Program-made: the position numbers and the translations under genes | In this document: positions 46,103 through 63,282 of the stretch, one piece after another | How the letters are laid out: each line of letters starts with the position of its first letter | Position numbering within the stretch: the stretch's first letter is position 1 | Notes under the pieces: model-generated | What the model was told of the DNA's origin: nothing | The model's database searches: none | What the model saw: only the letters and a program-made list of their open reading frames with translations | Assembly (NCBI RefSeq): GCF_021347895.1 | Contig: NC_067120.1 | Span: forward strand, 25,343,361-25,407,360 | DNA length: 64,000 bases | Direction of reading: 5' to 3' | Source of the DNA: Acanthochromis polyacanthus | Lineage: Eukaryota; Chordata; Actinopteri; Pomacentridae

Positions 46103-46662
46103 CAACCCGGTCTCACGGGGATTCGTGAAACTGTCACGTAACTTTTAGTTTCGGTTTCGTGCGCACCAACACGATTTCGTCATGTTTTTCGTGCCGCTCA
46201 CCACGAAATGTTTTTCGCTGTGGTAATCACATCTGAAAGTGGTTTATACCGGCGGATTCATGACGATCTAAGCTGTCCATCGGCGTATACTGCTTGTGTG
46301 ATCGCGTTTGCGGCCGCCGGCCGCCGGACATTCTTGAAATTCCTATGCAAATTGGTAAGTGTACCACCGGCTTATGGTTAGGTTATGGTTAGGTTATGGT
46401 TAGGGTTATGGTTAGGGTTATGTTTAGGGACGATGTCATGCAAAATATAGCGTTGGATTCGCCACGGTTTTACATTAAAAATATAATATACACATTCTTT
46501 TGAAATACGTTCTGAGTGGCACGAAAAGTCCGCCGTTTAAAATACATTGGTGCGCATTTCGTGGTGAGCGGCACGAAAAACATGACGAAATTGTGTTGGT
46601 GCACACGAAACCGAAACTAAAACTTACGTGACAGTTTCACGAATCCCCGTGAGATCGGGCTC
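46103..46662. mobile_element. Element L family, copy 4 (short)
   Basis: Left end CAACCCGGTCTCACGGGG, right end degraded (GAGATCGGGCTC). Includes R3 (46206-46275), a GC-rich GCGGCCGCCGG patch and a telomere-like run. It splits the codons of NIGVVQLL in the gypsy frame; only AAC remains of a target duplication. Confidence 0.75.
46372..46436 (+). repeat. Telomere-like tandem (GGTTATGGTTAGG)
   Basis: Repeats of GGTTA(T/G)GGTTAGGG within element L copy 4. Related to TTAGGG but irregular. Confidence 0.85.
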
Positions 46663-47010
46663 AACTCCAATGTTGTTACTCTCCCTCTGCTGGTGTGACA
46701 GCTGAAGTGTTTTTAACACAGCTCTATATCCATGAGCACTGGGCTGGAATGTTTGGTGTTCACCCAGATATTGTTCATACAGAGGCTCGAGAGCGTTCAT
46801 GCCAATTAGAACTGTAGCAGGAACTTCAGAGTGCGCGTCTGGAACTACCAAAGCGAGTGTGGACACTTCATAATTTTCACCCACAAAATCTCTGGGAAAT
46901 TTTACAAAGATATTCACATAACCGAGATATGGAACTGTTTGACCAGCAGCGCCTTCAACATGTAGAAGATCGTAAAGTGGTTGGATCGGCAGCTCGCCAC
47001 GATTTTACTT
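46624..47010 (-). pseudogene. gypsy protease-RT connection inside X
   Basis: NRGELPIQPLYDLLHVEGAA, VPYLGYVNIFVKFPRDF, then LALVVPDAHSEVPATVLIG and LSHQQRESNNIGV, directly continuous with the RT ORF once copy 4 is removed. Confidence 0.8.
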
Positions 47011-48256
47011 ATGTAGCAAGTATGAATTGTTGCTAAAGTTATGAATATGGACTAGTTCAGAAGATGTAAAAGTTCATCTCTAGGGAGGTGCGTGCATCAG
47101 TATAATAAAAAACAGACAATTGAATAGATTTTAAAGTAGCTTGTGTATTATTTACAGTGAGTTGAAGTGATACATATTTACAATCTGCAGAGATTTAAAA
47201 ATATTCCCAAGCTTGAGTAGTTCACACAAAAAAAAGTATTTTTTCCCTTTTTTGTCACGGTTCACAAAACATTGGTCAAAGCACAATAGAACACAATCAA
47301 CCAACCAGAATATAATATTCTCCCTTTCTCCTCCACAATTTTCCCACTTATTGGTGGAAATATTTTACTGTCCGCAATAAAGTTAAGAGAGTTTTGTATC
47401 ATTGTCCATAGAAACCACACAGGTTGGGATATGAAATAGAGTCCATAGCGCAAAGCAGTTCATATGCGGACAGCGGGGGACAGAGAGAACAGGGGAGGAC
47501 TGGCTGCAACAGCCCCTACCAGACCGCAGGACTGAGTTGAGATGGTAACTTGGTTCAGGCTCCTTTTTGGGTCAGCTCGACAGAGTTGAGATGGTAACTT
47601 GGGTTCAGGCTCCTTTTTGGGTCAGCTCGCCTCGTATGGTTCTGTGCCAACCAAGCACACCTGGCCTATTTAGAAAACAGGGCCGACTATTAATTCTTAA
47701 GTTCATTCAGTTCTGTTAATACTAGCTAGTTATTTCATTTCAATACATACACATTCAAATAACAGTTCAAGACACTCAAAAACATACATAAATAGTTCAA
47801 TCCATTTACTGTAGCTTAAAGTGCTTAAAGTGCTTTTAGGTTACAATGTTGAAACCAAAAAAAGGGATCAATAAAAACATTGCCGATACGGCTTTAAAAC
47901 AACCCAAAGCCTACCAGCATTAGCATCACAGACCTGCACTAAAGTAAATGAGTGCGGCTAATGCTAATAGCGGGACAACAGACTCACCAATTTCCACAAT
48001 GAACATCACCCAGCAAGTACCCAGCGTCCTATCCGCGATGGTGTCCGACCTTTATAAGTGGTACATTCAATTAAAAACACACACGATTTAAAATAAGCAC
48101 GCTTAGCGAAGTTAGCGAGACAAACCTGTTGCAGCCGTTCGTGTTGCCTTCCTCCCGAGTCTATAGTAAGAAGCGCAGCAGTAACTTGTATAGGGAGGAA
48201 CAAGGCTCATGATTGGCCGAAGCAGGCTTGCTTGTGCGTGTGTGCGTACGTCACGT
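47011..48256 (-). other. X-specific non-coding block
   Basis: No ORF of note. On the minus strand TATACAAG near 48195 and a donor-like AACAG/GTTTGTC near 48125 suggest a promoter. A 51-bp unit (GAGTTGAGATGGTAACTTGG) is tandemly duplicated at 47530-47631. The block ends at TTGCTACA near 47013. Confidence 0.5.
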
Positions 48257-48361
48257 GAAAGGTGTGTTCACGGACCCATTCGGGAATGGACACTTATTTT
48301 AATTTACCAATAAAATTACTCACTTGAATAAGACGCTAGATTTTTATGGGGGTTACACAAT

Positions 48362-50037
48362 GGCTCAGCTGAAAGGTCTAAGGATTCATCTTCAAGCAGC
48401 TTGGTGATTGGTCTCACTTCGATGTCTGGTAGGTATTTTGTTTTCCAGTTGGTTCCCACAATAGACACTTGTGAACCGGTGTCCCACAGTACTGTGGTGT
48501 CAACTCCTCCTAGAGAAGCTCGAACTAGACATTTCTTTCCCACTAGCTGCACTGTTTGCCACTGTTTACTGGTGAGAGGTGCTCTTACGCTAAACAGTTC
48601 TGCTTTCTCTGCATTTTTAACAGGGCATTGCATGATTTCATTTTTACTTGTCCTGGCTGTGATGTTTTTCTTTCGGCATCCAGATGCCCAGTGTTCTGCA
48701 CTGCCACACTTGTAACAGTGGTCACATTTCTCATCAGGGTTTGACTGTTGACATCTCCAACATTTTCTAGTATTGACAGTTTGAGGCTGGGGTCTGTATT
48801 TTCGGTTTGGCTCTTCACTGACTCTCCTTTGTTGAACTTGAAACTGCGGGGTCTGCTGAAGGCTTGCAACCTGCGTGGTGAGGTTCTGAATAGCTTCACA
48901 TAGGGCTTTATTACTTTGATCCATCTTTTCCATGAGTGTATCACGTTTGTTTTTGTTTGGCTTGGACACATGTTCAGTTTGTTCATTTTCTTCACCAATA
49001 GTTGCTACTCTGATCATTTTTGCTTTTGAAGTGGTTGACAATTTGTTCTTTCTTTCCATCTCCAGACTATAAGCAGCTGTCATTTTCTCCAGAAGAACTT
49101 CATCTGTAACTTTGGGATCTTGTAAGTATGGCTTTATGTCTGTTCGAATAGTGTCATCATGAAGACCAGTCATGACTGTTTAAAGGAACTGGTTTTGAAT
49201 TAATTCCACACTGTACTTCATTCCAGACTTGACTCTGTCTGAAGCAAGGAGAGTCTGTTGTCTGAGGTCCATTGCTCGCATCAAAAACTGGATGGGCGTT
49301 TCTTTGGGGTCCTGCACTGCACGTGTGAAGGAGTGGTACAGCTCTGTAGCATCTTTTTCAATGAAATTAGTCCGTAGAATTTGTTTGAGTGCTTGTAGTG
49401 TCAAATCTATTCTACTTTCTAAATAACTCTTCAGTTTTGTCCCTGGAGCTATTGCTTGAATCACAGCTTCCACAACAACTCCTTCAACATATCCTTTCTT
49501 TAGTGCTCTTTGGATTTGTCTTTCTAAACTTGAGTAGGTTAATTTGTCCTTTTGATTTGGCTCTCCTATTTGTCCGGCTATTTTTAACTCTCTTCTGTAA
49601 AGCGGATGGACAAAAGGCACATTTTTACTAGCTACAGCAGCTGCTGCCTTCAGGCTTGTACCACTTTCATTCTGTCCTCCCGTGTAATTGGACGTTGTAT
49701 AATTTTTGTCCACAGGGTGGTGATCTTGGACTGCGTTTTCAAGTGGAGATTCGTCACTTCCATCAAATTTATCTTTTAATAATTCGTCAATTCGGTCATT
49801 CAGTTCCAACAAAACAGACATTCCTTCATCCTCCCTTGAGGTAATTTCTTCTCCTTCAATATACTGAAGAATTATTCTTCTCAACTTGCGAGGTAAGTCT
49901 CTATCATGTTCATCAACTGCAAGTCTCAGTGCATCACACACGTTATTCAAATCCAGCGTTTTCAGTGTCAGTAACTTTTCTTCTATTTCTGCCACAATAT
50001 TTTCCCACACTGGCGACATCAGTTGCAGTTTCGACAA
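48362..50037 (-). pseudogene. gypsy B gag-protease (one in-frame stop)
   Basis: Gag: LRRIILQYIEGEEITSRED, LKSYLESRIDLTLQALKQIL and RAMDLRQQTLLASDRVKSGM resemble the capsid region of fish gypsy elements. A TAA at 49180-49182 interrupts the frame, which continues as VMTGLHDDTIRTDIKPYL. Then a zinc knuckle CYKCGSAEHWASGC (CX2CX4HX4C) and a protease with LWDTGSQVSIV. The first ATG in frame is internal (MSPVW, about 50016). An ACG at 50113-50115, before a DANANG repeat, may be the lost start. The frame ends at the X insertion. Confidence 0.85.
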
Positions 50038-50166
50038 AGTCGTGCCTTGGAGTTTTGGATGAAGTTTGCAGACTCCGTTAGCATTAGCGACGACTCCGTT
50101 AGCATTAGCATCCGTCCTTACTCGTTAGCTCTCTCGTCACTTTCTCTTTCGCACTGAAGAAAAACT

Positions 50167-50178
50167 CCGGAAACACCA
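50167..50178 (-). promoter_or_regulatory. Primer binding site of gypsy B
   Basis: TGGTGTTTCCGG on the minus strand, six bases after the LTR end (GCAACA at 50185). The complement ends in CCA, as the 3' end of a priming tRNA would. The tRNA was not identified. Confidence 0.6.
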
Positions 50179-50228
50179 AAATTATGTTGCACCCTCAACA
50201 GACACAAGTCACGCTCTGTCTCAGCTCT

Positions 50229-52177
50229 CAGTGTTTTCCGAGAGCGACCGCGGCCCGCGGAATCGCGGATTACCGCTGATCTGTCCGCAGGTTGCTGCCA
50301 AAGTCTAATCAATTGGTCCTTGTGTCATTTCTGACCGACCCTGAAAACTTAATTCAAATCCCTGAGTCCGTTTTGAGTGATGTGGGTAACAAGGAAATGA
50401 TTCACACACGCTGACCATCACATAACTCCGCTGTGGCTCTCAGCGGCGAGACCGACACGCCCCGTCTGCCCCAGTTGTCCAACCACTCCAAGACTATATC
50501 GCTGCAGTCTCAACCACGGAGCGCGTTGCCCAGGGTCGCGTCCCGCTCAGGTCAAACCTCCGGACAACACAGACATTTCTCTCCACTCTTTGGTGGAATA
50601 ATTAATCTAATTTACCTCATTCTTTCAGTGCTCTAACAGATCTGGATGCAACAGTTTCCATCATGGTGATTTGTCTGGTCTGTTGTCTGCTCATTTCAGC
50701 CGTTCTAATATGTTTCGTGATTCTTTTTTTTAAAAAATTGTGTATCAATCAATGATTTTCTTTTTCTTTTTTGTATTCCACCACAATATTGCACAGCTGT
50801 AAAACAGTTTAGCTCCACTTTGGTGAAGAACATCAGTGAATTAATTGTTTATCATGGTCTTCAGCAGTAATTTTTAGTGGTAAATGAGAGACGTTAGTAT
50901 CGCACGTCTGCATCTTCAAACCATAAACAGGAAGTGAATTCGGTGATGTACGTGCATTACGTTTTCGCTGGGAGCTGCTATGATTGGTGGAACTCACGGG
51001 AGGCGGGCCAAAATTGCGGGAAAGTTGCGGTGATTGGACAAAATTGCAAGGCCGCGCAAAATTTGCGGAGATTGGTTGATTTCGCATGATCACAACATTT
51101 CTGGAGGGAATTGTTTGGGATTGTTTGATTCATGAATGAGAATGTCCTCAGAGAGGAAGCAGGAGATTGGCAAGGGCCAGCAGACTATGTTGGCCTTCCT
51201 AAAAAAACAGGTGTTTACCACTTTTTTTGCTTGCAAACTATGATTTGACATTACTAAAATTTACTGAAACAAATCCCATGAATGTAGACATTTCATAGAT
51301 TTGTTCAATTACATTTTATGAATGAATGAAATGACAATACAGGAGAAATGCTGCCCAATTTTTTTTTGCATGTCTGGACTTGGAAAATATTCTGGGTGCT
51401 ACCCATATAGATCTAATTTAGCCTTTTTCATTAATGCCCTAAATGATTGTAAATATTTTGTAAGATGAGTGAAATGATAAAATACAGGGGAAGTCCTGGC
51501 CAATTTTTTTTCACATCTGGACTTAGAAAAATATTCTGGGCATTTTGACTTTTTAATTTATGTTCTGATCTGCTGTATAATAATCAATGACTTTTTGTTT
51601 TCAGAGCTAGCAGTCACTCAGCCAGCAGCAGTCTGAGTGAATAAACAAAACATGATTTACTTACCATATATTGATGTTAGTTTGTTTCATTCCCAGAGCT
51701 GCCTGGAGTGCCTAGGTTCCCATAAGTCTATGATCCCGTAGTTAAGGTCTCACACATAGTCATTAAATTAGGTTAATTAATTTTTTCCCAAAACCAAACA
51801 TACAGAAAGATGCACAACATCTATGCTAAACATGTAGTTATGTTACAAGCCAGACAGCATACTACAGAGGTTTACTAAGAGACCAGACACACATACTACT
51901 GGTGAAAGTGCAGTTTGCATGAAAATTGTGTACTTAAAACTCACATTTTGATGAAATGTACTGAAATACACAAATCACATGACATAACCAAGTGCTAGAA
52001 AAATGTTAAATTACACAAATAAAATGCACCAGAGGCCACCAAATAGCACTAAAAAAATCAAAATTTTTCTTGGGGGGGGGCATGCCCCCCTAGATTGTGC
52101 ATGCCTCCATTACACAAGAGTGGTGCAGGCTACTTTATTTCTAGTGCAGGCTACTAATACTTCTTGGGAAAACTCTG
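50229..52177 (+). mobile_element. hAT-like insertion in the 5' LTR (ends CAG-GTTTTCC)
   Basis: AGCTCT is duplicated at 50223-50228 and 52178-52183. Left end CAGTGTTTTCCGAGAG, right end inverse CAGAGTTTTCCCAAG. The left part is R1 (inverted). The interior has a GC-rich, possible promoter block (50940-51090), a short exon (51136-51210) and an 80-bp imperfect tandem repeat (about 51320-51540). CAGTG termini suggest hAT, but hAT normally leaves 8 bp and only 6 are seen. Confidence 0.7.
51136..51210 (+). CDS. Candidate first coding exon of the hAT-like element
   Basis: TGA, then ATG at 51136: MRMSSERKQEIGKG, then QQTMLAFLKKQ, followed by GT at 51211. The Q-xx-M-xx-FL spacing resembles a PCNA-binding box, which some hAT-type transposases carry near the N-terminus. 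No second exon was found before 52177. Confidence 0.35.
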
Positions 52178-52395
52178 AGCTCTGCAACTTTTTTTATTCT
52201 TTCCAGTTCACTTCGGGGTAATTCTTCTTCAAAGCACTTGGAATCCCATAGTACAACGACAGGTCAATGAAAAAACTGCCACGACCACCACACCGGCCGA
52301 TGACGTCACATGCACTATGACCTCAATAGTTATGTAGAATATAACTAGTAACTATTGTATTTAGCTTTTTACATTTTTTAACACTTAAAGACCCA

Positions 52396-52460
52396 CCGAG
52401 GAAGATTTTAGCGGAAATGTAGCGTTGCTGAAGCAACGCTACATTTCCCGTGAGCCTCGG
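52396..52460. repeat. Perfect hairpin in an extended stem
   Basis: A 16-bp perfect stem (52413-52428 with 52433-52448) closed by TGAA; outer CCGAGG/CCTCGG pair around an asymmetric bulge. It begins right where the gypsy B LTR breaks off. Confidence 0.9.
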
Positions 52461-52629
52461 CGCGCACTGTTGCAAACCGTCATAGCCAATAGCCACACAG
52501 TGTTTTTGCTACAGAGTTAGTCAACTAAACCAGTCACAGTCAAACGAATCCCATAGTCTACTAACCACACATCACAAGCAACACACACAAAAGACAAAAG
52601 AATTGTATCAAACTTACAAAGAACTAAAG

Positions 52630-53416
52630 TTACGTAGCGGTCCCGAAGCGTGCGACCCAAGTCCCGATGAACGCACGGGCCACGTCCGTGAACAAGGTCG
52701 AAGCGAGGGGCACGGCTTCAGGCCAAGGAGTCGTCCTGTCCACCACGCTGAGGAGGTAGGTGAACCCGTGGGAGGCGGGGAGGGGGCCCACCAGGTCGAC
52801 ATTAACGTGGTTGAACCTCCTTTCAGGAACAGTAAACAGCTCCAACGGGGCCTTGGTATGGCAGTGCACCTTTGCACGCTGACAAGCCACGCATGAATCG
52901 ACCCATGTCCGCACATCCTTCTTCAGCCCCCTCCAGACGAACTTCTGAGCCACCTGCCGGGATGGGAGAGGCCATGCATGGCCTCGAAAACAGGATGCCA
53001 CCAAACAACGGGGACCAGCGGCCTAGGCTGTCCAGTGGAAAGGTCACACCACAACCGGACACCCGAGTCGCTGAATGGACCGTGCCGACGATCGCCCTGG
53101 AGAGGCAGTCCGCGACCACGTTGGACTTGCCAGAGACATGGTGGATGTCCGTGGTGTACTCGGAAATGAACGACAGCTGGCGCTGCTGGCGGGCGGACCA
53201 TGGTTCAGCAGCTTTGGACATGTTCGACGAAGACCGTGAACTCACAGCCCTCCAGAAAGAAACGGAAGTGGCGGACCGCTAGTCAGATGCCGAGCAGCTC
53301 CCTGTCGAACGTGCTGTATTTGTATTTGTATCGTCCAAGTAAACGAAAACAAAAGGCATGTCTCTCAATACTGAGTCCATCAGCCGTTGGAACAACTGGG
53401 CTGCGTTTTTAAGTCC
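52630..53416 (-). pseudogene. gypsy provirus C, internally deleted RT-RNase H-integrase fragment
   Basis: From the right on the minus strand: FQRLMDSVLRDMPFVFVYLD and its final Asp (RT, YLDD box intact), then a jump to RNase H (WSARQQRQLSFISEYTTDIH, NVVADCLSRA), then integrase (RTWVDSCVACQRAKV, HVNVDLVGPLPASHG, VDRTTPWPEAVPLA, FIGTWVARFGTAT). Most of the RT thumb and RNase H is missing and frames shift. It differs from gypsy A and B. No LTR adjoins it. Confidence 0.85.
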
Positions 53417-53829
53417 GAAAGTATGGAGTTATATTTGTGCCACAATTCTGAGCGCACAGTGTGAAATTTTGAGCACAGAAAAATCTATTTTGAATGTAAA
53501 ACTGTGTATCTTGAGCGAGCAATGGGGGATTTTGAGCACAATAAATATACTTGAACAAACAAAAATCTATTCTGTGCTGAATCAGTGTGTTTGCTCATTC
53601 AGTTTTACTCATATGTCCTCTCAAACTCTAACTTGGTGCTCAAACAGGCCACTGCGTGCTCTCAGTCCTCTCCTCTCTCTCTCTCAACCTCTGCGCGCTC
53701 AGGTTGTCCTCTCGCTCGCTCAGCTTGGAAAACACGTTACAAATGTGCCACATCAAACTACATTCTGATTGGCTATTAGCTCTCCAATTAGATCGCTTGT
53801 TATATTGAACCGGAAGTAAACAACCCGCC

Positions 53830-59813
<5,984 letters not shown>

Positions 59814-60188
59814 AAACTCTACTCAAATGAAAACAACTGATTAATATGCCAATTCAGATGGACCATCGCTGTTCTATAGGAAAATCAGACAAGAGTTTTG
59901 TTGTTCAGAATACCTCATAGCACTACACTGAGGCCATGTCCACACGTAGCAGGGTATCTTGCAAACGGTGGCTTTTTTCCTCCGTTTTGCCCTATCATCC
60001 ACACGTCCCCGGGGATTTTTTTCATCAAAACCGAAGCTTTCTAAAAACTCCGGTCAAAGTGTGCTTTTGCGGATATCTCCGGAGCAGCGGAGTAGTGTGG
60101 ACATCAATAACCGGAGTTTTAGGGTCCGCAGCCTCACCACCTGCGCGACAACAATGCGCTGACGTCATACACACGCGACTTTGTTTTC

Positions 60189-61457
60189 ATGAGAAACAGC
60201 ATGGATGCCTTAAAAAGTCTGCTGGTGATTGCCATTGTTCAGGCGCTTTTTACTTGTATCTTTTTGCAAGCTCAACTAATGCTTGCCGTGGAGAACCAAA
60301 GGCGAAGGAGCATATTAAGGTCTGCTCTCCTCCGCCAGACAACTATCATACGTCCAAGGCATATTTCTCGTGCACGACGCCGGTTTTGGGTCATGCCAGG
60401 ACGCACTGCGAGCTGGTGGGAGAACTTTGAGATGGAAGTCGTCCTCCCGGAGGAATGGCGTAAAAACTTCCGCATGTCACGGGCCTCGCTTCTGTCTTTG
60501 TCGGAGCTTTTACGTCCTCACATTGAGGGGCAGACTACAGTCATGCGGTCACCTGTGGATGTTGTCAAAAAAGTGGCGTGCACGCTATATTATTTAGCGG
60601 ACGAAGGAAGACTACGAAAAACCGCAAATGCGTTTGGTTTGTCAAAGCAAGTTGTCTCAAAGATCATCAGGGAGGTGTGCAAAGCTATAACCGAACACTT
60701 GGGACCTCTGTACATAAAGCTGCCAAAAACTGAAAGGGCAGTGCATTCACTTGTGGACAGTTTTGAACAAGTGCATGGCCTCCCTCAATGCCTCGGTGCC
60801 GTGGATGGTACACATGTGGGTTTAAAGCAACCATCATCCAATTCCACGGATTATATGAATAGGAAAGGACATCATTCATTGAACATTCAGGCTACTTGTG
60901 ACTATAAATACTGCTTCATGGACGTGGTGGTAAAGTGGCCGGGAAGCGTTCACGACGCGCGTGTTTTCGCAAATTCGGCTATAAATGACTTCTTCAAAAG
61001 AGGAATAATCCCCCCTTGTCCAAAGCAAATTGTTGACAGCGAAGCACCTATCCCTGTTTACATTTTGGGAGATCCCGCCTATCCCTTACTGCCGTATTTA
61101 ATGAAGGAATACGCAAATGGTGGGAGCACAGTACAGGAGCAGTATTTTGGACTTTCTTTATGCAGAGCGCGCATGGTTATCGAATGTGCCTTCGGACGAT
61201 TAAAGGCGCGATTTGGAGCTTTGAAAAGACCAATGGACATCAATGTACATGAACTGCCTTTTGTTATCTATGCATGCTTTGTGCTGCATAATTACTGCGA
61301 GGCCTCTAAAGACTCAGTGGATGACAATCGTGTTACAGAAGCCATTCAGCATGATAAAGACAACCAGCCAGAATCAGAACCAGACATTAGATTAAACAGT
61401 TTAACCAACGAGGGAAAAAGGGTCAGAAGAGTTCTTACACAATATCTTGATCCATAA
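60189..61457 (+). CDS. PIF-Harbinger transposase (HARBI1-like)
   Basis: Intronless, 422 residues from ATG 60189 (a second ATG lies at 60201). A helix-turn-helix-like region sits around residues 135-165 ([19 protein letters not shown]). The DDE nuclease triad is visible: Asp206 in GAVDGTHV, Asp295 in [11 protein letters not shown] and Glu332 in [13 protein letters not shown], with HNYCE near the end. Length and motif spacing match family members. It should cut and rejoin DNA with the help of the Myb-like partner, which imports and targets it. An N-terminal hydrophobic stretch (residues 10-32) is unusual, and the true start may be later. No lesion seen. Confidence 0.95.
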   Translation: MRNSMDALKSLLVIAIVQALFTCIFLQAQLMLAVENQRRRSILRSALLRQTTIIRPRHISRARRRFWVMPGRTASWWENFEMEVVLPEEWRKNFRMSRASLLSLSELLRPHIEGQTTVMRSPVDVVKKVACTLYYLADEGRLRKTANAFGLSKQVVSKIIREVCKAITEHLGPLYIKLPKTERAVHSLVDSFEQVHGLPQCLGAVDGTHVGLKQPSSNSTDYMNRKGHHSLNIQATCDYKYCFMDVVVKWPGSVHDARVFANSAINDFFKRGIIPPCPKQIVDSEAPIPVYILGDPAYPLLPYLMKEYANGGSTVQEQYFGLSLCRARMVIECAFGRLKARFGALKRPMDINVHELPFVIYACFVLHNYCEASKDSVDDNRVTEAIQHDKDNQPESEPDIRLNSLTNEGKRVRRVLTQYLDP

Positions 61458-62025
61458 GAGACAATTACAGCAGTCGTGGATCAATGACTTTTTATTGCAA
61501 GAGTAAAAGTGCAGATAAAAAAAAAACAAACACTTTTGCATTTTTACTTTAAGGCATAAAGTAGTAGTACTAGTATTGGAAAGTTCTCAAGTGCCTCACA
61601 TTTGTTCTTTGCTACTATGTCATTTCTGAGCTTAAGATATCTCCAATATTAAGCACCATTTTATACATTGTTCTGGTTAATGTTGAAACATTGCACCCAA
61701 AATGTATGTTCATATGTTTGCTGTATTTACTGCACATAGACATGTCTTCGCTTTTTTTATTCATCTTACTTGACAAAACATATTGTGCTTGTCACTGAAC
61801 ATGCAAAAGTGCAATATGCATCTCAAAATGAAAAAAGTACATCCAAAACCTTGAAAAATAAAGAGGCCTTCTGAATGACCTTAGTGCAAGTAATATGCAG
61901 TTCTTTTTTCTACATCAAACACCATTCATGTAAACAAATGACCTTAGAACACAAGTGCAAACTTATCTGTAAACAAATGATACATGTCCAAAAGGGACTG
62001 AACTTGAAAAACTGTAAAGACTTAT
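61458..62025. other. Intergenic of Harbinger, 3' ends of both genes
   Basis: AT-rich. Contains AATAAA at about 61857 for the plus gene. No other feature. Confidence 0.6.
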
Positions 62026-63282
62026 TTAATCATCACTGAAAAGAGCTTGTGTGTATGAAAACCCTGTGAGCCCTGTGCTCTCTGCAGGAGTGCTGGTGGG
62101 GTTTGCTATATTATTTGGTGTTCCTCGGACAGAGGATGAGTTGTTTGTGAATGTGTGAAAGGCTTGATTTGTGTGGGTTGATTGCATAGATGGTGTGTGA
62201 GTGTAATATTGCCCTCTTCCTTCATAAGGCATGTAGTGGGAAGGTTGTGCAGAAGGAGGCTGCATGACTTGTCTTAAAAGAGAAAAACCCTCAGCAATGG
62301 ATGTAGTGAGCATGTTCAGAGTGTTGGTCATTTTTGCAAAATTGTCCGCAGCTTGTTTTTCAGATGACTCTAACAAGTCCACCAGTTTTTTCTTGACTCG
62401 TTGATCCTCCTCTAATGCATGTAGCCACTGTGTCTCAGCAGGCAGCTTCCTCTTCAGACGGTCGTGCTTGTGTCCCCTCAGTTTAGCCTTTATAACAAAA
62501 GTAAAATAAAAAACATGACATTACAATTAAAAAATGCATTGCAAACAGTATCATTATACTGGGTTTAAATAATACAATGGCAATTACTATTCTATTTATC
62601 TTGGCACTGAAATATATCTGATGTTTACAGTGACAAAAAAAAAGTTATTAATAAAATTGCAATTTCTTTAAGTACTCTTGAGTCTCTCACTTATTCAGGT
62701 CACATATTTGTTATATAATTGCGCTGAATCATTTGCATTTATCGTTATACAATGTAAAATATTTTGAGTACATACCTCAAGCAGCTCTCGCCTTTGTTTG
62801 ACCGCGGGTGCACTGCTCTCCTGCTCGGTGTCAGACGCAGCCTCACTCGGCTCCATGTTTGATGAGGACGATGTACTGGGCGAGGGAATAGAGTTGTCCA
62901 AGTCATTGGTTTCGATCCCAGAAGGCATTGTAGTTGTGGCGGGGGAGCCTCCCCATATCTGTTCACACAACTCAAAGTAAAGAAGAACGACTCTTCCAAA
63001 TCCACTCTTGCGTCCATTATCCACTGCCTGTCGATATTTGTTTCTGATAGCCTTCATTTTCGTGGTGAGAGTAGCCCGCGTTATCTCCGCCCGCACATGA
63101 GGGAACTCCTTTGTGGTCTCCGCAGGATACTGCTCCAAAAACAAAGTCAATATGTCCACGTACTTGCTTTGACAAGATTCCCAGTCTATATTTTCCTGTG
63201 TCTTGTTAACTTTGTACTCCAAAACAGCGTTTAGAAGCAATTCCGACTCCTTGTCGGTCCAAACAAACGAGCCTGGCGCCAT
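62026..63282 (-). CDS. Harbinger Myb/SANT-like DNA-binding protein
   Basis: Two exons: 63282-62776 and 62487-62026, joined in phase (ELLE then AKLRGHKHDRL), about 322 residues. N-terminus MAPGSFVWTDKESELLLNAV, LEYKVNKTQENIDWESCQSK and TKMKAIRNKYRQAVDNGRKS is a trihelix/Myb-like domain, then a Ser-rich linker and a coiled-coil-like region (EEDQRVKKKLVDLLESSEK). Convergent with the transposase. In Harbinger elements this protein binds the termini and brings transposase to the nucleus. No stop or frameshift seen. Confidence 0.9.

Larger units (their letters stand above)
44184..48357. mobile_element. Unit X: 102-bp inverted termini, 4-bp duplication, carries gypsy pol
   Basis: The ends are inverted copies starting TGTAACCCCCATAAAAATC (44184-44286 and 48357-48256), matching over about 102 bp with one difference. 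CAAT flanks both sides (44180-44183, 48358-48361). Inside, from left: a gypsy protease/RT/RNase H fragment (44287-47010, minus strand) with element L copy 4 nested in it, then 1.2 kb of X-specific sequence (47011-48256). The X-specific part plus the right terminus looks LTR-like (starts TGTAACC, ends TTGCTACA at about 47013 on the minus strand). So X is either a DNA-type unit that captured gypsy sequence, or two opposed LTR pieces brought together by deletion. Confidence 0.65.
50185..52388 (-). mobile_element. 5' LTR of gypsy B, interrupted by a 1.95-kb insertion
   Basis: 50185-50228 and 52184-52388 together match the 3' LTR (39063-39245 and 42850-42915). The second piece contains the undisturbed TATGACC site at 52316-52322. 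It breaks off at about 52388, after AACACTTA, where other sequence takes over, so its outer end is missing. Confidence 0.8.

Noticed and set aside
46372..46436. Interstitial telomere
   Set aside because: The unit is irregular (GGTTATGGTTAGG) and lies inside a transposon copy.
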